Shown here: in pieces, positions 8,211 to 17,284 of the stretch
How positions within the stretch are numbered: the stretch's first letter is position 1
Layout of the letters: each line of letters opens with the position of its first letter
Origin: UBA2588 sp002339805
GTDB lineage: Bacteria > Chloroflexota > Dehalococcoidia > Lucifugimonadales > UBA3495
Direction: 5' to 3'
DNA: 64,000 nt
NCBI GenBank assembly: GCA_045562555.1
Contig: JBJKVO010000002.1
Coordinates: 173,765 to 237,764 of the forward strand
The notes under the pieces: model-generated
The model's input: only the letters and a program-made list of their open reading frames with translations
Databases searched by the model: none
Told to the model about the DNA's origin: nothing
Program-made: the position numbers and the translations under genes

Positions 8211-9408
8211 TTGCTTCTTTTCTAATAAGGATCACTGATCCGAACATAGATAGGACGTTAGCCAGTACTCCTAGCGAGAATGCCCATTTTAGTGTTCCTG
8301 TGTAGTCTGCAGATAGTCCGGAGATCAACGGTGAGAAAGAACTCCCTAAGGAAGCCCCAGTCGCCATCAGACCGAATGCTGCAGGGGCGAACCTAACGGG
8401 CACGAAGTCTCCTGCTGAGGCAGCGCATATCACATAGCTTGATCTAAGGGTCAATCCCATTATTGTATAAGCTAGAATGAATGAGATGAGTGATGGGAAT
8501 AGCCATAGTAATATAAATGCTATAAGTTGAACTATGAAGCTTAGGAGGAAAGCTTTGCCTCTTCCTAAATAATCAGAGATGCTACCCCAGAGCACGCCGC
8601 TTCCAATACTAATGACTCCAGACATAATCGCAAGATTACTAATCAGTATGATACTAATATCAAATTCGTTAGATAAGTATAAGCCACTGAATGCTGCAAA
8701 GATTGATGTAGCCCATCCTGACCAAAAGGCGAGATAAGCTAATAACCAAACTGGTCCATTTTTAAAAACTTCCAGAGGCCAAGTTTTTTGAGTAGAGGTT
8801 GTTGTAGATGTTTTGGTTTTAGAAGGATCGTAAAGAATGGCATAAGAAGCTATTGCTACAAGCAGGGAAATGAATCCAAAAGAAAACCACATTGTTCGCC
8901 AAGCTTCATTTCCGACCGCCGCAATTAGGAAAGGTAAGATCACCCCTGGGACAGTAAACGCTAATCCCGTTCCAGAAGAAGCAACTCCTGCGACCAATCC
9001 TCTGTCTTTAGGATTGAACCAGGAAGATAAAAGTCCCATGACAGGAGAAATAGATCCTCCTGTACCAATACCCATAGCAACCATTGCTATAGCAATGACA
9101 ATATAGTTCGGTGCGAATGCGATCAATATCATTGATAACGCAGCTAACATAACGTTGGAGCCGGTTATAAGCTTGGGTCCGAATTTAGCAGAAAGCGTTC
9201 CAAAGAATAAATTTGAAACCATTCTAGTAGCCCATCCTATGGTCATCAAAGCGCCAGCTTGGGTGTATGAGATATCTAGGGACTCTTGCATTAACGGGAT
9301 TGTTATATTGTACCCAAATTGAAAAAACCCTTGTACGAAATTGACGAACAAGGCAACTATTAATATAAGAAGTGCGTAGCTTCTAAACCATTGGGGCAGT
9401 ATTGGCAT
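8185..9408 (-). CDS. MFS transporter (monocarboxylate/oxalate:formate antiporter-like)
   Basis: 407 residues, twelve membrane helices. The loop 2-3 motif is weak (FGTLSAKFGPK) and a second copy is seen in loop 8-9 (WGSISDYLGRGK). The opening helix FVNFVQGFFQFGYNITIPLMQESLDIS and the GIGTGGSISPVMGLLSSWF stretch resemble the OFA/MCP-type anion transporters. It is probably an inner-membrane carrier of small organic acids. It converges on the MaoC pair and its start region faces a small unknown gene. Confidence 0.83.
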   Translation of the reverse strand: MPILPQWFRSYALLILIVALFVNFVQGFFQFGYNITIPLMQESLDISYTQAGALMTIGWATRMVSNLFFGTLSAKFGPKLITGSNVMLAALSMILIAFAPNYIVIAIAMVAMGIGTGGSISPVMGLLSSWFNPKDRGLVAGVASSGTGLAFTVPGVILPFLIAAVGNEAWRTMWFSFGFISLLVAIASYAILYDPSKTKTSTTTSTQKTWPLEVFKNGPVWLLAYLAFWSGWATSIFAAFSGLYLSNEFDISIILISNLAIMSGVISIGSGVLWGSISDYLGRGKAFLLSFIVQLIAFILLWLFPSLISFILAYTIMGLTLRSSYVICAASAGDFVPVRFAPAAFGLMATGASLGSSFSPLISGLSADYTGTLKWAFSLGVLANVLSMFGSVILIRKEAIIPQEDMH

Positions 9409-9477
9409 GTGTTGATTACCTCAATCTTTGAGCATCAAGGAGGTATAATACACTATAAATTCATTGGAGATAATAAG

Positions 9478-9732
9478 GTGAGTACATACATCGTTATGGC
9501 ATGCATGAAAGGAGAATTCGTATCACGAGACGGGAATGTATATGATAATTTCCAGATGTTGGGATATGTCGAATCGGTTTCCGCCGAAGATGCTGTAACA
9601 GATTTTATATCTCAACCTCAATTTCCAATTGTATGGAATGATGTTGAATACATGTGGTCAGAATCTCTTGCCGAAGAGGATTCTAACGGGCATTATGGGG
9701 AATACAGCAAGATTTACCTAAGCCGTAAGTAA
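9478..9732 (+). CDS. small conserved-looking protein of unknown function
   Basis: I do not recognise it. I place the start at GTG 9478 (84 residues) because GGAG lies about nine bases upstream and because the longer frame back to 9391 would run into the divergent MFS start. The product is acidic, with aromatic residues spaced through it (YIVMACMKGEFV, YVESVSAEDAV, EYMWSESL). This resembles small single-domain beta-alpha proteins rather than a random frame. A TATAAT box at 9444-9449 just upstream may be its -10 element. Confidence that it is a gene is moderate. Confidence 0.5.
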   Translation: MSTYIVMACMKGEFVSRDGNVYDNFQMLGYVESVSAEDAVTDFISQPQFPIVWNDVEYMWSESLAEEDSNGHYGEYSKIYLSRK

Positions 9733-9763
9733 TCTAAGTTAACTATTGGTAAATTAAGCAAAT

Positions 9764-11650
9764 CTACTTAAAAAGTTTCTTAATAGCATCATAATGCTTT
9801 GAAGCCTCTGAATAGATAAATTCTCTATCATATTCCAAAATGAAACCTTCAATCTTTAGTGCGTTGAAGGCTTCTTTGATATTACTCAAATAGTCATCTT
9901 TTTTTGGTAAAGGTTCTGTAGATACGATGGTAGCTCCAATTGTTCCAATGATTTGGCCTTCACCTCCTATATTTTGATGTCTCAGATTCCAGCCAAGATG
10001 AATGCCCAAGGGTTTAGAAATTTCTGGAAGTGTGATTCCTGAATATTCATTATATGAATCATTCACGGCAGGTACTAGAACAGGGAATGGGTCACCTAAG
10101 AATTTGGGCACGTTACGAATGTCATAGTCCTCTTCACTAAATTCCATCTGAGAGATTTGTTTTATATGAACAGGATCAGGCACCAGCCCGGAAGCTTTAT
10201 ACTCTTCTTTAAGGTTCTCGTAGGGTATTAAGGTCCCTTGGTCTATTCTTGGTAACTTGTTAGCGGGAGGCGTTATATCACTCTCCACCCAGGCTGTTAA
10301 ATGGAGGAATAAAGCTCTAAGAGCAGGACGATAATCTATGACATTAAAGTGATTTTCTGATTGTACTCCATTCCCGGCATCTTCCTTGGTAAACGGGAAT
10401 TTCCCTGAAGAATGTTGGGTGCCAGAATAATAATACATCCTACAAGTCGGATCTGGATCCAGATCATTCTGTCCATCCGGCGTTGTATGAGACAAAGATG
10501 CATGTGCCCACCAATATTCAGACGCAGTGTTTACAAGGAAAAGTTTTGGTACTCCTCCTCTTTGGTATTGAGTTTCTAGCAAAGAATCTTGAGAACTACT
10601 TGAAGGAGTGGTTGCTGTAAATGGAGGTAAATTACTTGTGCTCTGTTTTATAGCAGATGAAGGCTGAGCAAATCTCTGATTGAACTCCCCTCTTCTTGCT
10701 CCTGCAGCGTGAGCTATGACCCCATCAAATACTACATTGTTTTGAGTATCTAGATTGAGACCCAAGTAGATTAAATGCCTTAGGAATCTGCCGCTCTGAG
10801 AATGGCCAAAGCCGTAAACTGTATCGATTGGGGGGCATTCTATTCCCTTAGCTCCGCATCTAAGAAATGACACCCAATCTCTAGTAGCCAGCAAGCCTAT
10901 CCCATTGGCTATTGTATTAACAGAGGTATAAGTGACCCTGTAAATTTTGCCTTGTTCAAAACCGGTCTCCAAAAATACGTAATTGGGGTCTGATACATAC
11001 TGGTTGTCTTGTTCTTTACCAAAGCTCCAAGTCTCTCTATCAATGACTGTAGGCTTGGCATCTTCGTTTTCTTGAACAGTTAGTATAGCCGATACTTCAT
11101 TGACATCATGAGCTGGTAATGGTGAGTGACCGCGTTCTGAGAGAAGGTGGTGCTTACTCAATTCGTTGGTTTGTATAGTCATTGTGATCAAACCTGCTAT
11201 GGGAATCCCATTTTGCAAGGGCTGAGGTCCTTTTATGGAGAGCAAGCCAGGGGAATCCGGAACATCGTGCTGCCAACCACACCACGTTAACGTGTACCCT
11301 TTTTCGAGCAGGAATTCGTTCCCCGGTTCCCATCCAGAAGAGGAGGTAGAGGCTTCGGGCGCGTTATTTAACATCTTAAGAATCAAATTCCTGCCTCTGT
11401 TTGGTACGTCCAAAACTAGTTTGTTGTTCCCACTGTCTGGTACCAGGATCTTTGCATCTGAAGAGAATCTTACTTTTGCGTCCGAGTCTTTACATAATGG
11501 CAGATCTGCAATGACTTGATGGGCATAATCATCTTGGTCTATTTCGAAGCTTACAACCAAATCTATTTCTGTATATGAACCTCCGCTTCCAAATTTACGT
11601 CCATTAGAGTAAGGAGCGGATTTAAGTATTGATATGTGTGATACCGGCAT
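9764..11650 (-). CDS. large alpha/beta hydrolase domain protein
   Basis: 628 residues, no signal peptide. The nucleophile region is GFGHSQSGRFLRH with Ser284, the G-x-S-Q-x-G-R-F pattern of the bacterial alpha/beta hydrolase domain family annotated as Abhydrolase_10. The N-terminal ~250 residues form a beta-rich domain typical of the same family (LVLDVPNRGR, GYTLTWCGWQ). Substrates are mostly unknown; esters of large organic molecules are likely. The gene is monocistronic, just upstream of the tRNA pair and reading away from it. The ATG at 11650 is preceded by AAAAGGAGAAGT, a good ribosome site. Confidence 0.8.
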   Translation of the reverse strand: MPVSHISILKSAPYSNGRKFGSGGSYTEIDLVVSFEIDQDDYAHQVIADLPLCKDSDAKVRFSSDAKILVPDSGNNKLVLDVPNRGRNLILKMLNNAPEASTSSSGWEPGNEFLLEKGYTLTWCGWQHDVPDSPGLLSIKGPQPLQNGIPIAGLITMTIQTNELSKHHLLSERGHSPLPAHDVNEVSAILTVQENEDAKPTVIDRETWSFGKEQDNQYVSDPNYVFLETGFEQGKIYRVTYTSVNTIANGIGLLATRDWVSFLRCGAKGIECPPIDTVYGFGHSQSGRFLRHLIYLGLNLDTQNNVVFDGVIAHAAGARRGEFNQRFAQPSSAIKQSTSNLPPFTATTPSSSSQDSLLETQYQRGGVPKLFLVNTASEYWWAHASLSHTTPDGQNDLDPDPTCRMYYYSGTQHSSGKFPFTKEDAGNGVQSENHFNVIDYRPALRALFLHLTAWVESDITPPANKLPRIDQGTLIPYENLKEEYKASGLVPDPVHIKQISQMEFSEEDYDIRNVPKFLGDPFPVLVPAVNDSYNEYSGITLPEISKPLGIHLGWNLRHQNIGGEGQIIGTIGATIVSTEPLPKKDDYLSNIKEAFNALKIEGFILEYDREFIYSEASKHYDAIKKLFK

Positions 11651-11689
11651 TACTTCTCCTTTTTTGACACATGTCTAGGTATAAATAAG

Positions 11690-11765
11690 TGGCGCGCTTG
11701 GTGAGATTCGAACTCACGACTTCGTCCTCCGCAGGGACGCGCTCTATCCACTGAGCTACAAGCGC
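11690..11765 (-). tRNA. tRNA-Arg (anticodon GCG)
   Basis: The cloverleaf reads on the minus strand with acceptor GCGCTTG/CAAGCGC, discriminator G and encoded CCA (76 nt with CCA). The anticodon stem is CGTCC/GGACG with loop CTGCGGA, so the anticodon is GCG, reading CGC and CGU. The D-loop has A after GG (arginine identity base A20). Most bacteria use ACG, edited to ICG, for this codon box, so the GCG anticodon is notable. Confidence 0.93.
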
Positions 11766-11768
11766 ACA

Positions 11769-11854
11769 TGGTACCGAGGGAGGGATTCGAACCCACACAT
11801 CCGTAAGGACACTGCGACCTGAACGCAGCGCGTCTACCGTTTCGCCACCTCGGC
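11769..11854 (-). tRNA. tRNA-Leu (anticodon CAG)
   Basis: A class II tRNA on the minus strand: GCCGAGGTGGCGAAACGG start, anticodon stem CTGCG/CGCAG around loop TTCAGGT, a long variable arm (TGTCC..TACGGA) and T-loop GTTCGAATC. The anticodon CAG reads CUG. The acceptor ends in a G-U pair, discriminator A and encoded CCA. It is three bases upstream of tRNA-Arg on the same strand, so the two form one transcript. Confidence 0.94.
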
Positions 11855-11951
11855 ATTTGGTACATATCATACCATGTGTACTATCAGTGGTTTGATGACT
11901 ATCAGAGATTAATATGATTGTATTAGTCTACGGAGAGGTTATAAATAAATC

Positions 11952-13202
11952 TTAAGCACCCTGAGTTTGTAGTTTGGATTTACTCCAGAAGTAAAACCCA
12001 GTTATGACTACCAGCGTGACAAACCCAAACATGGCCACAGCTAGTTGTGGGTTTAAGTACGAAGCGGTTAACCCAATTAGAAATCCCCCAACAGAAGTTG
12101 AGCCCCATGTCCATTGATGGATGCTCATAACTCGACCCCTATAACGGTCATCAGTAGAAAATTGCACTATTGTGGAATTAACTGTCAGATACGCGAAACT
12201 TAAAGATCCTGTTAATCCAATAAGGACGTACCCGATTGATATGCTGGAGTTGAGTCCAAATGCAATAATTGATAGCGAAAATAAAACGCCGGTGACTAGC
12301 ATGATTCGCATACTATTCTTTGTATTTGCGAATTTGGCTAAGATGACCGTGCTCAGCATGCCTCCTATGCCTAATGATAGCAACATATTACTGTACACAG
12401 ACACGTCTTTGACATATACCAACTTGGCGAAAGCGGGCAATAAAGTTTCAAACGACATTCCAAAGACGCCTGTGAAGATACCCATTAAGATCACGCCTAA
12501 GATACCCTTATTGAGTTTAAGATACTGAAGGCCCTGCTTTAGATCGGATACCGGGGAAGACGTGGTTTTCTGTGGTCTTGGAGTAGGTGACATAACATAA
12601 AATAGCAGGACTACTACTCCGTATGCTGCAGCAACCAGGTAAAATATGCTATCTATGCCGAAATTATCGACGAGTATTCCGAAAAAACCCGGTCCCAGGA
12701 TGGCGGATCCGGAAATTGCCATTGAGTATAATACAATCGCATTGACGATGGCGGGCCTAGGTACAAGGCCCGGTAACATAGCTGCTCTTGCAGGGATGTC
12801 GAATGCAAGCAGAACACCAGTAACGAACGATATAACCAACAGAAGCATTGGTGTCATAGCTCCAACAGTGATTAATATTGCAGTTAGTAGACATAACGCG
12901 GCGATAATGAATCTTGTTATGATTAGGAGAACGCGGCGATTAACCCGGTCTGCTAGGACGCCACCCCAGATAGATAAAAACAAGATCGGCCCTAAGCTGC
13001 AGGCGGTTACCAGGCCCAACATGTATTCTTCGGGTGTAAGGCTATGCATTAACCAAAGCCTTCCGAACACCAGTGACCACATACCAATACATGAAAAGAG
13101 TCCTCCGAGCCAGAACAATCTATATTGAGGGTAATTAAAAGATGAGAGGGAGTCGAAAGATAATCCTAATACCCGTAGAGGGCCTGTTTTGGGTTCAGTC
13201 AT
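11952..13202 (-). CDS. MFS exporter (enterobactin-exporter-like, MFS_3 type)
   Basis: 416 residues, twelve helices. The opening YPQYRLFWLGGLFSCIGMW and the loop motif GGVLADRVNRRVLL are characteristic of the EntS/MFS_3 group of exporters. RYRGRVMSIHQWTWG in the second half is the matching conserved loop. It probably exports a small hydrophobic compound. It is a single gene downstream of hflX on the same strand, with a 120-nt gap. A paralogue with the same signatures is found at 41717-43009. Confidence 0.85.
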   Translation of the reverse strand: MTEPKTGPLRVLGLSFDSLSSFNYPQYRLFWLGGLFSCIGMWSLVFGRLWLMHSLTPEEYMLGLVTACSLGPILFLSIWGGVLADRVNRRVLLIITRFIIAALCLLTAILITVGAMTPMLLLVISFVTGVLLAFDIPARAAMLPGLVPRPAIVNAIVLYSMAISGSAILGPGFFGILVDNFGIDSIFYLVAAAYGVVVLLFYVMSPTPRPQKTTSSPVSDLKQGLQYLKLNKGILGVILMGIFTGVFGMSFETLLPAFAKLVYVKDVSVYSNMLLSLGIGGMLSTVILAKFANTKNSMRIMLVTGVLFSLSIIAFGLNSSISIGYVLIGLTGSLSFAYLTVNSTIVQFSTDDRYRGRVMSIHQWTWGSTSVGGFLIGLTASYLNPQLAVAMFGFVTLVVITGFYFWSKSKLQTQGA

Positions 13203-13323
13203 AGAATAAGCCGTCTTCCTGCATAAGGGGCCCTAAGAGAATCGTTAAATCAGTTGTTAACATTACATAACATATATTGTGCGAATATAAAGAAAAAAAT
13301 AGAATATTTGGCTGTTGTTTTTG

Positions 13324-14469
13324 TCATAGGTTGCATAATTCGTTTTCTGTTTGGGAAAGTAGGTTGTCAATATTTTTTCCAGTTAATGCCGAAACGAAAA
13401 TGTGTTTAGTGTTGTGGTCCCTGGAAATATTTTCTGCGAGGATTTCAATTTGGGTTCTGTCTTTGATCTGGTCTGACTTGTTGAACACTAGTAGAGATGG
13501 GATTCGTCCCAAGTTTAAACTTTTTAAAGTTTGTTGAACGACCTGGATCTGATGAGGGGCCTTGGGGTGTGTTATGTCAACTACATGGAATAGGTAATCC
13601 GCGTGGTCAAGCTCTTGGAGAGTAGCATTGAAAGCGGAAACTACAAAAGGTGAGAGTTTTTGGATGAAGCCTACAGTATCGCTAATTAGTAATTCTCCGG
13701 TTGATGGTAAGGTAATCTTTCTTGTTGTTGTGTCTAAGGTTGAGAACAATTTATCCTGTGCGATCACGTCAGATGAACTTAATCTGTTAAATAGAGTGCT
13801 TTTCCCCGCATTTGTGTATCCCACCATGGATACCATTGGGATGCCTGAAGTCTTACGTTTGTTGAGATATATATTCCGACGTGATTTGACTTTGTCTAAT
13901 TCCGAACTTAGTTTCTGTATCCTTTTACGGATTAACCTTCTATCTGTTTCCAGCTGGGTCTCTCCTGGGCCTCTTGTACCAATTCCTCCTCCGAGTCTTT
14001 CCAAGTGGGACCATTGGCCTACTAGCCTAGGGAGCAGGTATTGATGTTGTGCCAGCTCTACTTGAAGTTTACCTTCATGAGTAATTGCGCTATTTGCAAA
14101 TACGTCCAGAATCAAAGCGGTCCTGTCGATTACCTTACAGTTTAATTCGTTTTCTAAATTTCGCTGCTGGGTTGGAGTGAGTTCGTCGTCAAAAATAGCA
14201 GTAGACGAATGAGTTGATTGCATCATGCCCTTAAGTTCATCTAACTTGCCTTTGCCCATGTACACTTGAGTGTATCGGTCTGTTTTTTGGCTCAATGACC
14301 CTGCAACTTTAGCGCCGGCTGTAGTAGCCAAATATTCTAATTCTGATAGCGACTCCTCTAAACTCCATTGAGGAGATTCGTTTTTTAATTCGACTGCGGC
14401 TAATATAGCATTCTCGTATTCTGGATTGGTTTCATATGTAGAACGTCTAGCTATGAGAGATTCCTCCAC
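13324..14469 (-). CDS. hflX: GTPase HflX
   Basis: 381 residues. HflX rescues or splits stalled ribosomes, binding the 50S subunit and hydrolysing GTP/ATP. The N-terminal subdomain contains the family signature GGGIGTRGPGETQLETDRR. The GTPase domain follows with the P-loop GYTNAGKST, switch DTTTRK, DTVGFI and NKSD. The start is GTG at 14469 with GGAGG just inside it, and a TTTACA-N16-TATGAT pair lies upstream on the minus strand. It is divergent from the chimeric lipoprotein gene. Its 5' end lies at the border of a duplicated segment (see the repeat entries). Confidence 0.93.
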   Translation of the reverse strand: MEESLIARRSTYETNPEYENAILAAVELKNESPQWSLEESLSELEYLATTAGAKVAGSLSQKTDRYTQVYMGKGKLDELKGMMQSTHSSTAIFDDELTPTQQRNLENELNCKVIDRTALILDVFANSAITHEGKLQVELAQHQYLLPRLVGQWSHLERLGGGIGTRGPGETQLETDRRLIRKRIQKLSSELDKVKSRRNIYLNKRKTSGIPMVSMVGYTNAGKSTLFNRLSSSDVIAQDKLFSTLDTTTRKITLPSTGELLISDTVGFIQKLSPFVVSAFNATLQELDHADYLFHVVDITHPKAPHQIQVVQQTLKSLNLGRIPSLLVFNKSDQIKDRTQIEILAENISRDHNTKHIFVSALTGKNIDNLLSQTENELCNL

Positions 14470-14613
14470 TGAGTATTTGTATAATCATATACAATAAGTT
14501 TACTTTGTAAAACCACTAGAGGACTTTTGAGGATGTTAATTATCGAAAACATATACGAGAAAACACGAAATATTCAGGGAAATATATTGAATCATCCTTT
14601 CAGGCACATTGTC
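14462..14613 (+). repeat. diverged copy of the tenA promoter and 5' coding region
   Basis: Bases 14474-14522 match 17295-17343 at 42 of 49 positions without a gap. The match continues, weaker, back into the hflX start and forward through the start codon to CATCCTTT at 14600. The translated part matches the TenA N-terminus at 14 of 23 residues. After that the copy lacks 45 nt present in tenA and resumes at the Phe-Arg-His codons. This segment supplies the promoter, start codon and N-terminus of the lipoprotein gene. Confidence 0.85.
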
Positions 14614-17253
14614 ATGATCTCTTTAATGATTGTGTTTATTAGTTGTGGTGAAAATGCCAATAATGACACCTCAAGTGAAAATGTCGGAAATGTCTCTATT
14701 GCATCTCAAGACATGGAACAACCGCCTCAAGATCCGGCTATAAATCTGACACCAGGGCAACCGCACGAGCAAATGCATGGAAATCAAAATATATTTACCA
14801 TTGAAGAACCAAGGCTTCAATCATGCTTAATTCAAGTACTGGGTGAAAAAAGATATTATGAGCTTCGCTTGGTACAACCAAATCCAGAAGATATGTTGAA
14901 GATTGGGCCATGCATGCCACTCGTGCAAGACTCTCATTCGTCAATGGGTGTGGTGCCCCCATCAAATAATATGCCTGTTGTACCAGCACAACCTGGCGAA
15001 CAAATGCATGGAAATCAAAATATATTTACCATTGAAGAACCAAGGCTTCAATCATGCTTAATTCAAGTACTGGGTGAAAAAAGATATTATGAGCTTCGCA
15101 TGATACAACCCAATCCACAAGAGATGTTGAAGATTGGACCATGTATGCCACTCGCGCAAGAATCTCATTCGTCAATGGGTGTGGTGCCCCCATCAAATAA
15201 TATGTCGATCGTGCCAGGACAACCGTTGCCACCAACCTCTGCTGGAACCCCGAACCCTCCTCCCCCTTCTGGCCAGCCATTATCAGCCACCTCTGCGGGA
15301 GACCACATGGCTCCGCCGCCTAGTGGTTCACCAGGCTCGGCCAATCATCGAGATCCAAATGAAATAGTATCCATAAAAAAAATAGACACTTCTTATCTTC
15401 CTGCAACAGGCGATACAAGTGGAACGTTTAAGAACAGGCAAAATGCTGATGTGGTTTTATCAGCTTTTGGCTTTAATGAAACAGGAGGAGCCCTATCATT
15501 TAATAGGAATTCTGGGATAGCAACAGATGGGGTAAGGCTTGTTCTTGCTGATACTTTTAATAACAGAATTCTAATTTGGAATAATCTGCCGTCAGGCAAT
15601 ATTCCGCCTGATATTGTGCTTGGACAAGCGAACTTTAACACAAATAATCCAGGGAATAGTCCTAGTCAAATGAACTGGCCAATCAGCGTCAGTCTCGCAA
15701 GTAATAAACTTGTAGTCACCGACACATACAATGACAGGATACTAATTTGGAATGCTTTTCCCACAATTAATGCTCAGCCAGCAGATATTATCATTAATAA
15801 TACTGGACCTATAGGGCAAGCAACCAAAAGATCTGTTAAATGGCCTTGGGGCATATGGACCGATGGTAAAAAAATGGCAATTACAAACACTGGAGCAGGT
15901 TCAGCTCTCGTATGGAACTCATTCCCTACATCAAATAATCAGCCAGCAGATATCTTGCTAACTGGAAATGGTAATTTTGGTACACCACGGCAAATAACAA
16001 GTAATGGTCAATCATTAATAATTGGTGACCATAATTCAAAAGATGACAAAGATTTCGAAATAGGTTCATACGTATACAACTCGTTTCCAACGAAAGATGA
16101 AGCGATGTACGATTTTTTTATGTATGATCGTATAAACCCACGAGGAGGATGGTCCAGAGGAGCTTTTCTAGATGATGGAAGATTAGCTTTATTTGGCAGA
16201 ACATTATTTATATATGACTCTATACCAACCAGTAATTTAAGTAAGCCAAGCTTAACAGTAGACGGCTACAATTTTACGTCGGGTGATTATCCTGGTGTTG
16301 CTGCAGCGGGAGACAAGCTCTATATCTCAACTGGAAATGGAAATAAGATTGTAGTTTATAATTCAATACCTACAAGTTCAGAACAAGATCCTGATTTTGC
16401 TATTGGTAGCCCTGATCTGAACACCAATACCCTAGAAGAAAACTATATTATAGGTAACCCTGTTGCTGCGTCTAATGGGACCAACTTATTAGTCTCATCA
16501 GATTTTGATAAAAAATTATATTTATGGAATGAACGCCCTGGTGAAAGTGCAGTTCACCCTGATGCTGTTTATGAAATACCTGAAGCGCCATGGGATAATG
16601 CATTATGGGAGAACAATTTCGTACTTGGTGGTAAAAAGGGAGTCTACATTTTTGAATCAATTCCTGACGGTTCGAATTTACCCGATAAGACATATCTGGA
16701 CAGTATCGGGAATGCTAAATTCCAAGAAATCAGAGGAATTGCGATTGATGATAAATATCTATATGTAGGGGATATAGATGCAAATAAAGTGTATATTTGG
16801 GAAGGTATTCCTGATAAGACATCAAATCCTAAATTCACTCTTGACGTTACTAGTCCAACACGCATGTCATCAGATGGAGAATACTTAGCCGTAACTTCAA
16901 CAACAACCCATACAGTATCATTGTTTAAGATAGATCAATTATCTGTAAATACCACAGGTACTAAGGTTGGCGGGCACGGTGTATTTAATTTGCCCGAAGG
17001 TGCAAACATATCAAATGATATGCTTTTCGTGGCAGATACTGGAAACAATAAAGTTGCTATTTGGGAAGATATTAATGATGCGCTCTCTGGGAAAAGCTAT
17101 AACACGTTGATTGGTGCTGAAAATAGAGAAGTCCCTGAAATCGGAAAAGACAGCTTGTTTTGGCCGGGTAGCGTATTTTATGACGATGATTATTTATGGG
17201 TTGGTGAATTTAAATTCTCAAACAGATTACTTAGATATAGCCCATCTTATTAA
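14533..17253 (+). CDS. chimeric secreted beta-propeller lipoprotein with TenA-derived leader and duplicated Cys-pair module
   Basis: 906 residues from ATG 14533, which aligns with the tenA start codon; TTG 14527 is also open. Residues 1-26 are homologous to the TenA N-terminus. A hydrophobic stretch follows and ends F-I-S-C with Cys38 as likely lipidation site, so the protein is probably exported and membrane-anchored. Next comes a Gln/Pro/Ser-rich linker carrying two almost identical 77-residue units, each with two Cys. From about residue 280 there are NHL-like propeller blades with the repeated phrase ADTFNNRILIWN / TDTYNDRILIWN and FPT..NQPADI. The ligand is unknown; an extracellular binding or adhesion role is an inference. 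Confidence 0.82.
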   Translation: MLIIENIYEKTRNIQGNILNHPFRHIVMISLMIVFISCGENANNDTSSENVGNVSIASQDMEQPPQDPAINLTPGQPHEQMHGNQNIFTIEEPRLQSCLIQVLGEKRYYELRLVQPNPEDMLKIGPCMPLVQDSHSSMGVVPPSNNMPVVPAQPGEQMHGNQNIFTIEEPRLQSCLIQVLGEKRYYELRMIQPNPQEMLKIGPCMPLAQESHSSMGVVPPSNNMSIVPGQPLPPTSAGTPNPPPPSGQPLSATSAGDHMAPPPSGSPGSANHRDPNEIVSIKKIDTSYLPATGDTSGTFKNRQNADVVLSAFGFNETGGALSFNRNSGIATDGVRLVLADTFNNRILIWNNLPSGNIPPDIVLGQANFNTNNPGNSPSQMNWPISVSLASNKLVVTDTYNDRILIWNAFPTINAQPADIIINNTGPIGQATKRSVKWPWGIWTDGKKMAITNTGAGSALVWNSFPTSNNQPADILLTGNGNFGTPRQITSNGQSLIIGDHNSKDDKDFEIGSYVYNSFPTKDEAMYDFFMYDRINPRGGWSRGAFLDDGRLALFGRTLFIYDSIPTSNLSKPSLTVDGYNFTSGDYPGVAAAGDKLYISTGNGNKIVVYNSIPTSSEQDPDFAIGSPDLNTNTLEENYIIGNPVAASNGTNLLVSSDFDKKLYLWNERPGESAVHPDAVYEIPEAPWDNALWENNFVLGGKKGVYIFESIPDGSNLPDKTYLDSIGNAKFQEIRGIAIDDKYLYVGDIDANKVYIWEGIPDKTSNPKFTLDVTSPTRMSSDGEYLAVTSTTTHTVSLFKIDQLSVNTTGTKVGGHGVFNLPEGANISNDMLFVADTGNNKVAIWEDINDALSGKSYNTLIGAENREVPEIGKDSLFWPGSVFYDDDYLWVGEFKFSNRLLRYSPSY
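14773..15234 (+). repeat. two tandem 231-bp units in the lipoprotein gene
   Basis: Unit 1 is 14773-15003 and unit 2 is 15004-15234, each 77 codons. Their first ~95 bases are identical, and the differences cluster in the second half and in the Pro-rich tail. Each unit encodes a short helical-looking module with Cys in LQSCL and in GPCMP, about 30 residues apart. The near identity at DNA level points to a recent duplication or gene conversion. Confidence 0.9.
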
Positions 17254-17284
17254 TAGCTTCATAAATGTCTAGCAATACCCCGTT

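Noticed and set aside
11622..11870. Two overlapping minus-strand open frames of 71-82 codons
   Set aside because: They lie over the tRNA-Arg and tRNA-Leu genes and read through their sequence; no family similarity.
12646..13128. A 160-codon plus-strand open frame
   Set aside because: It is antisense to the MFS gene, with no ribosome site or domain pattern.
14533..17253. Reading the lipoprotein gene as part of a mobile element
   Set aside because: No transposase, integrase or terminal inverted repeats flank it; only the diverged tenA-derived direct repeat is seen.
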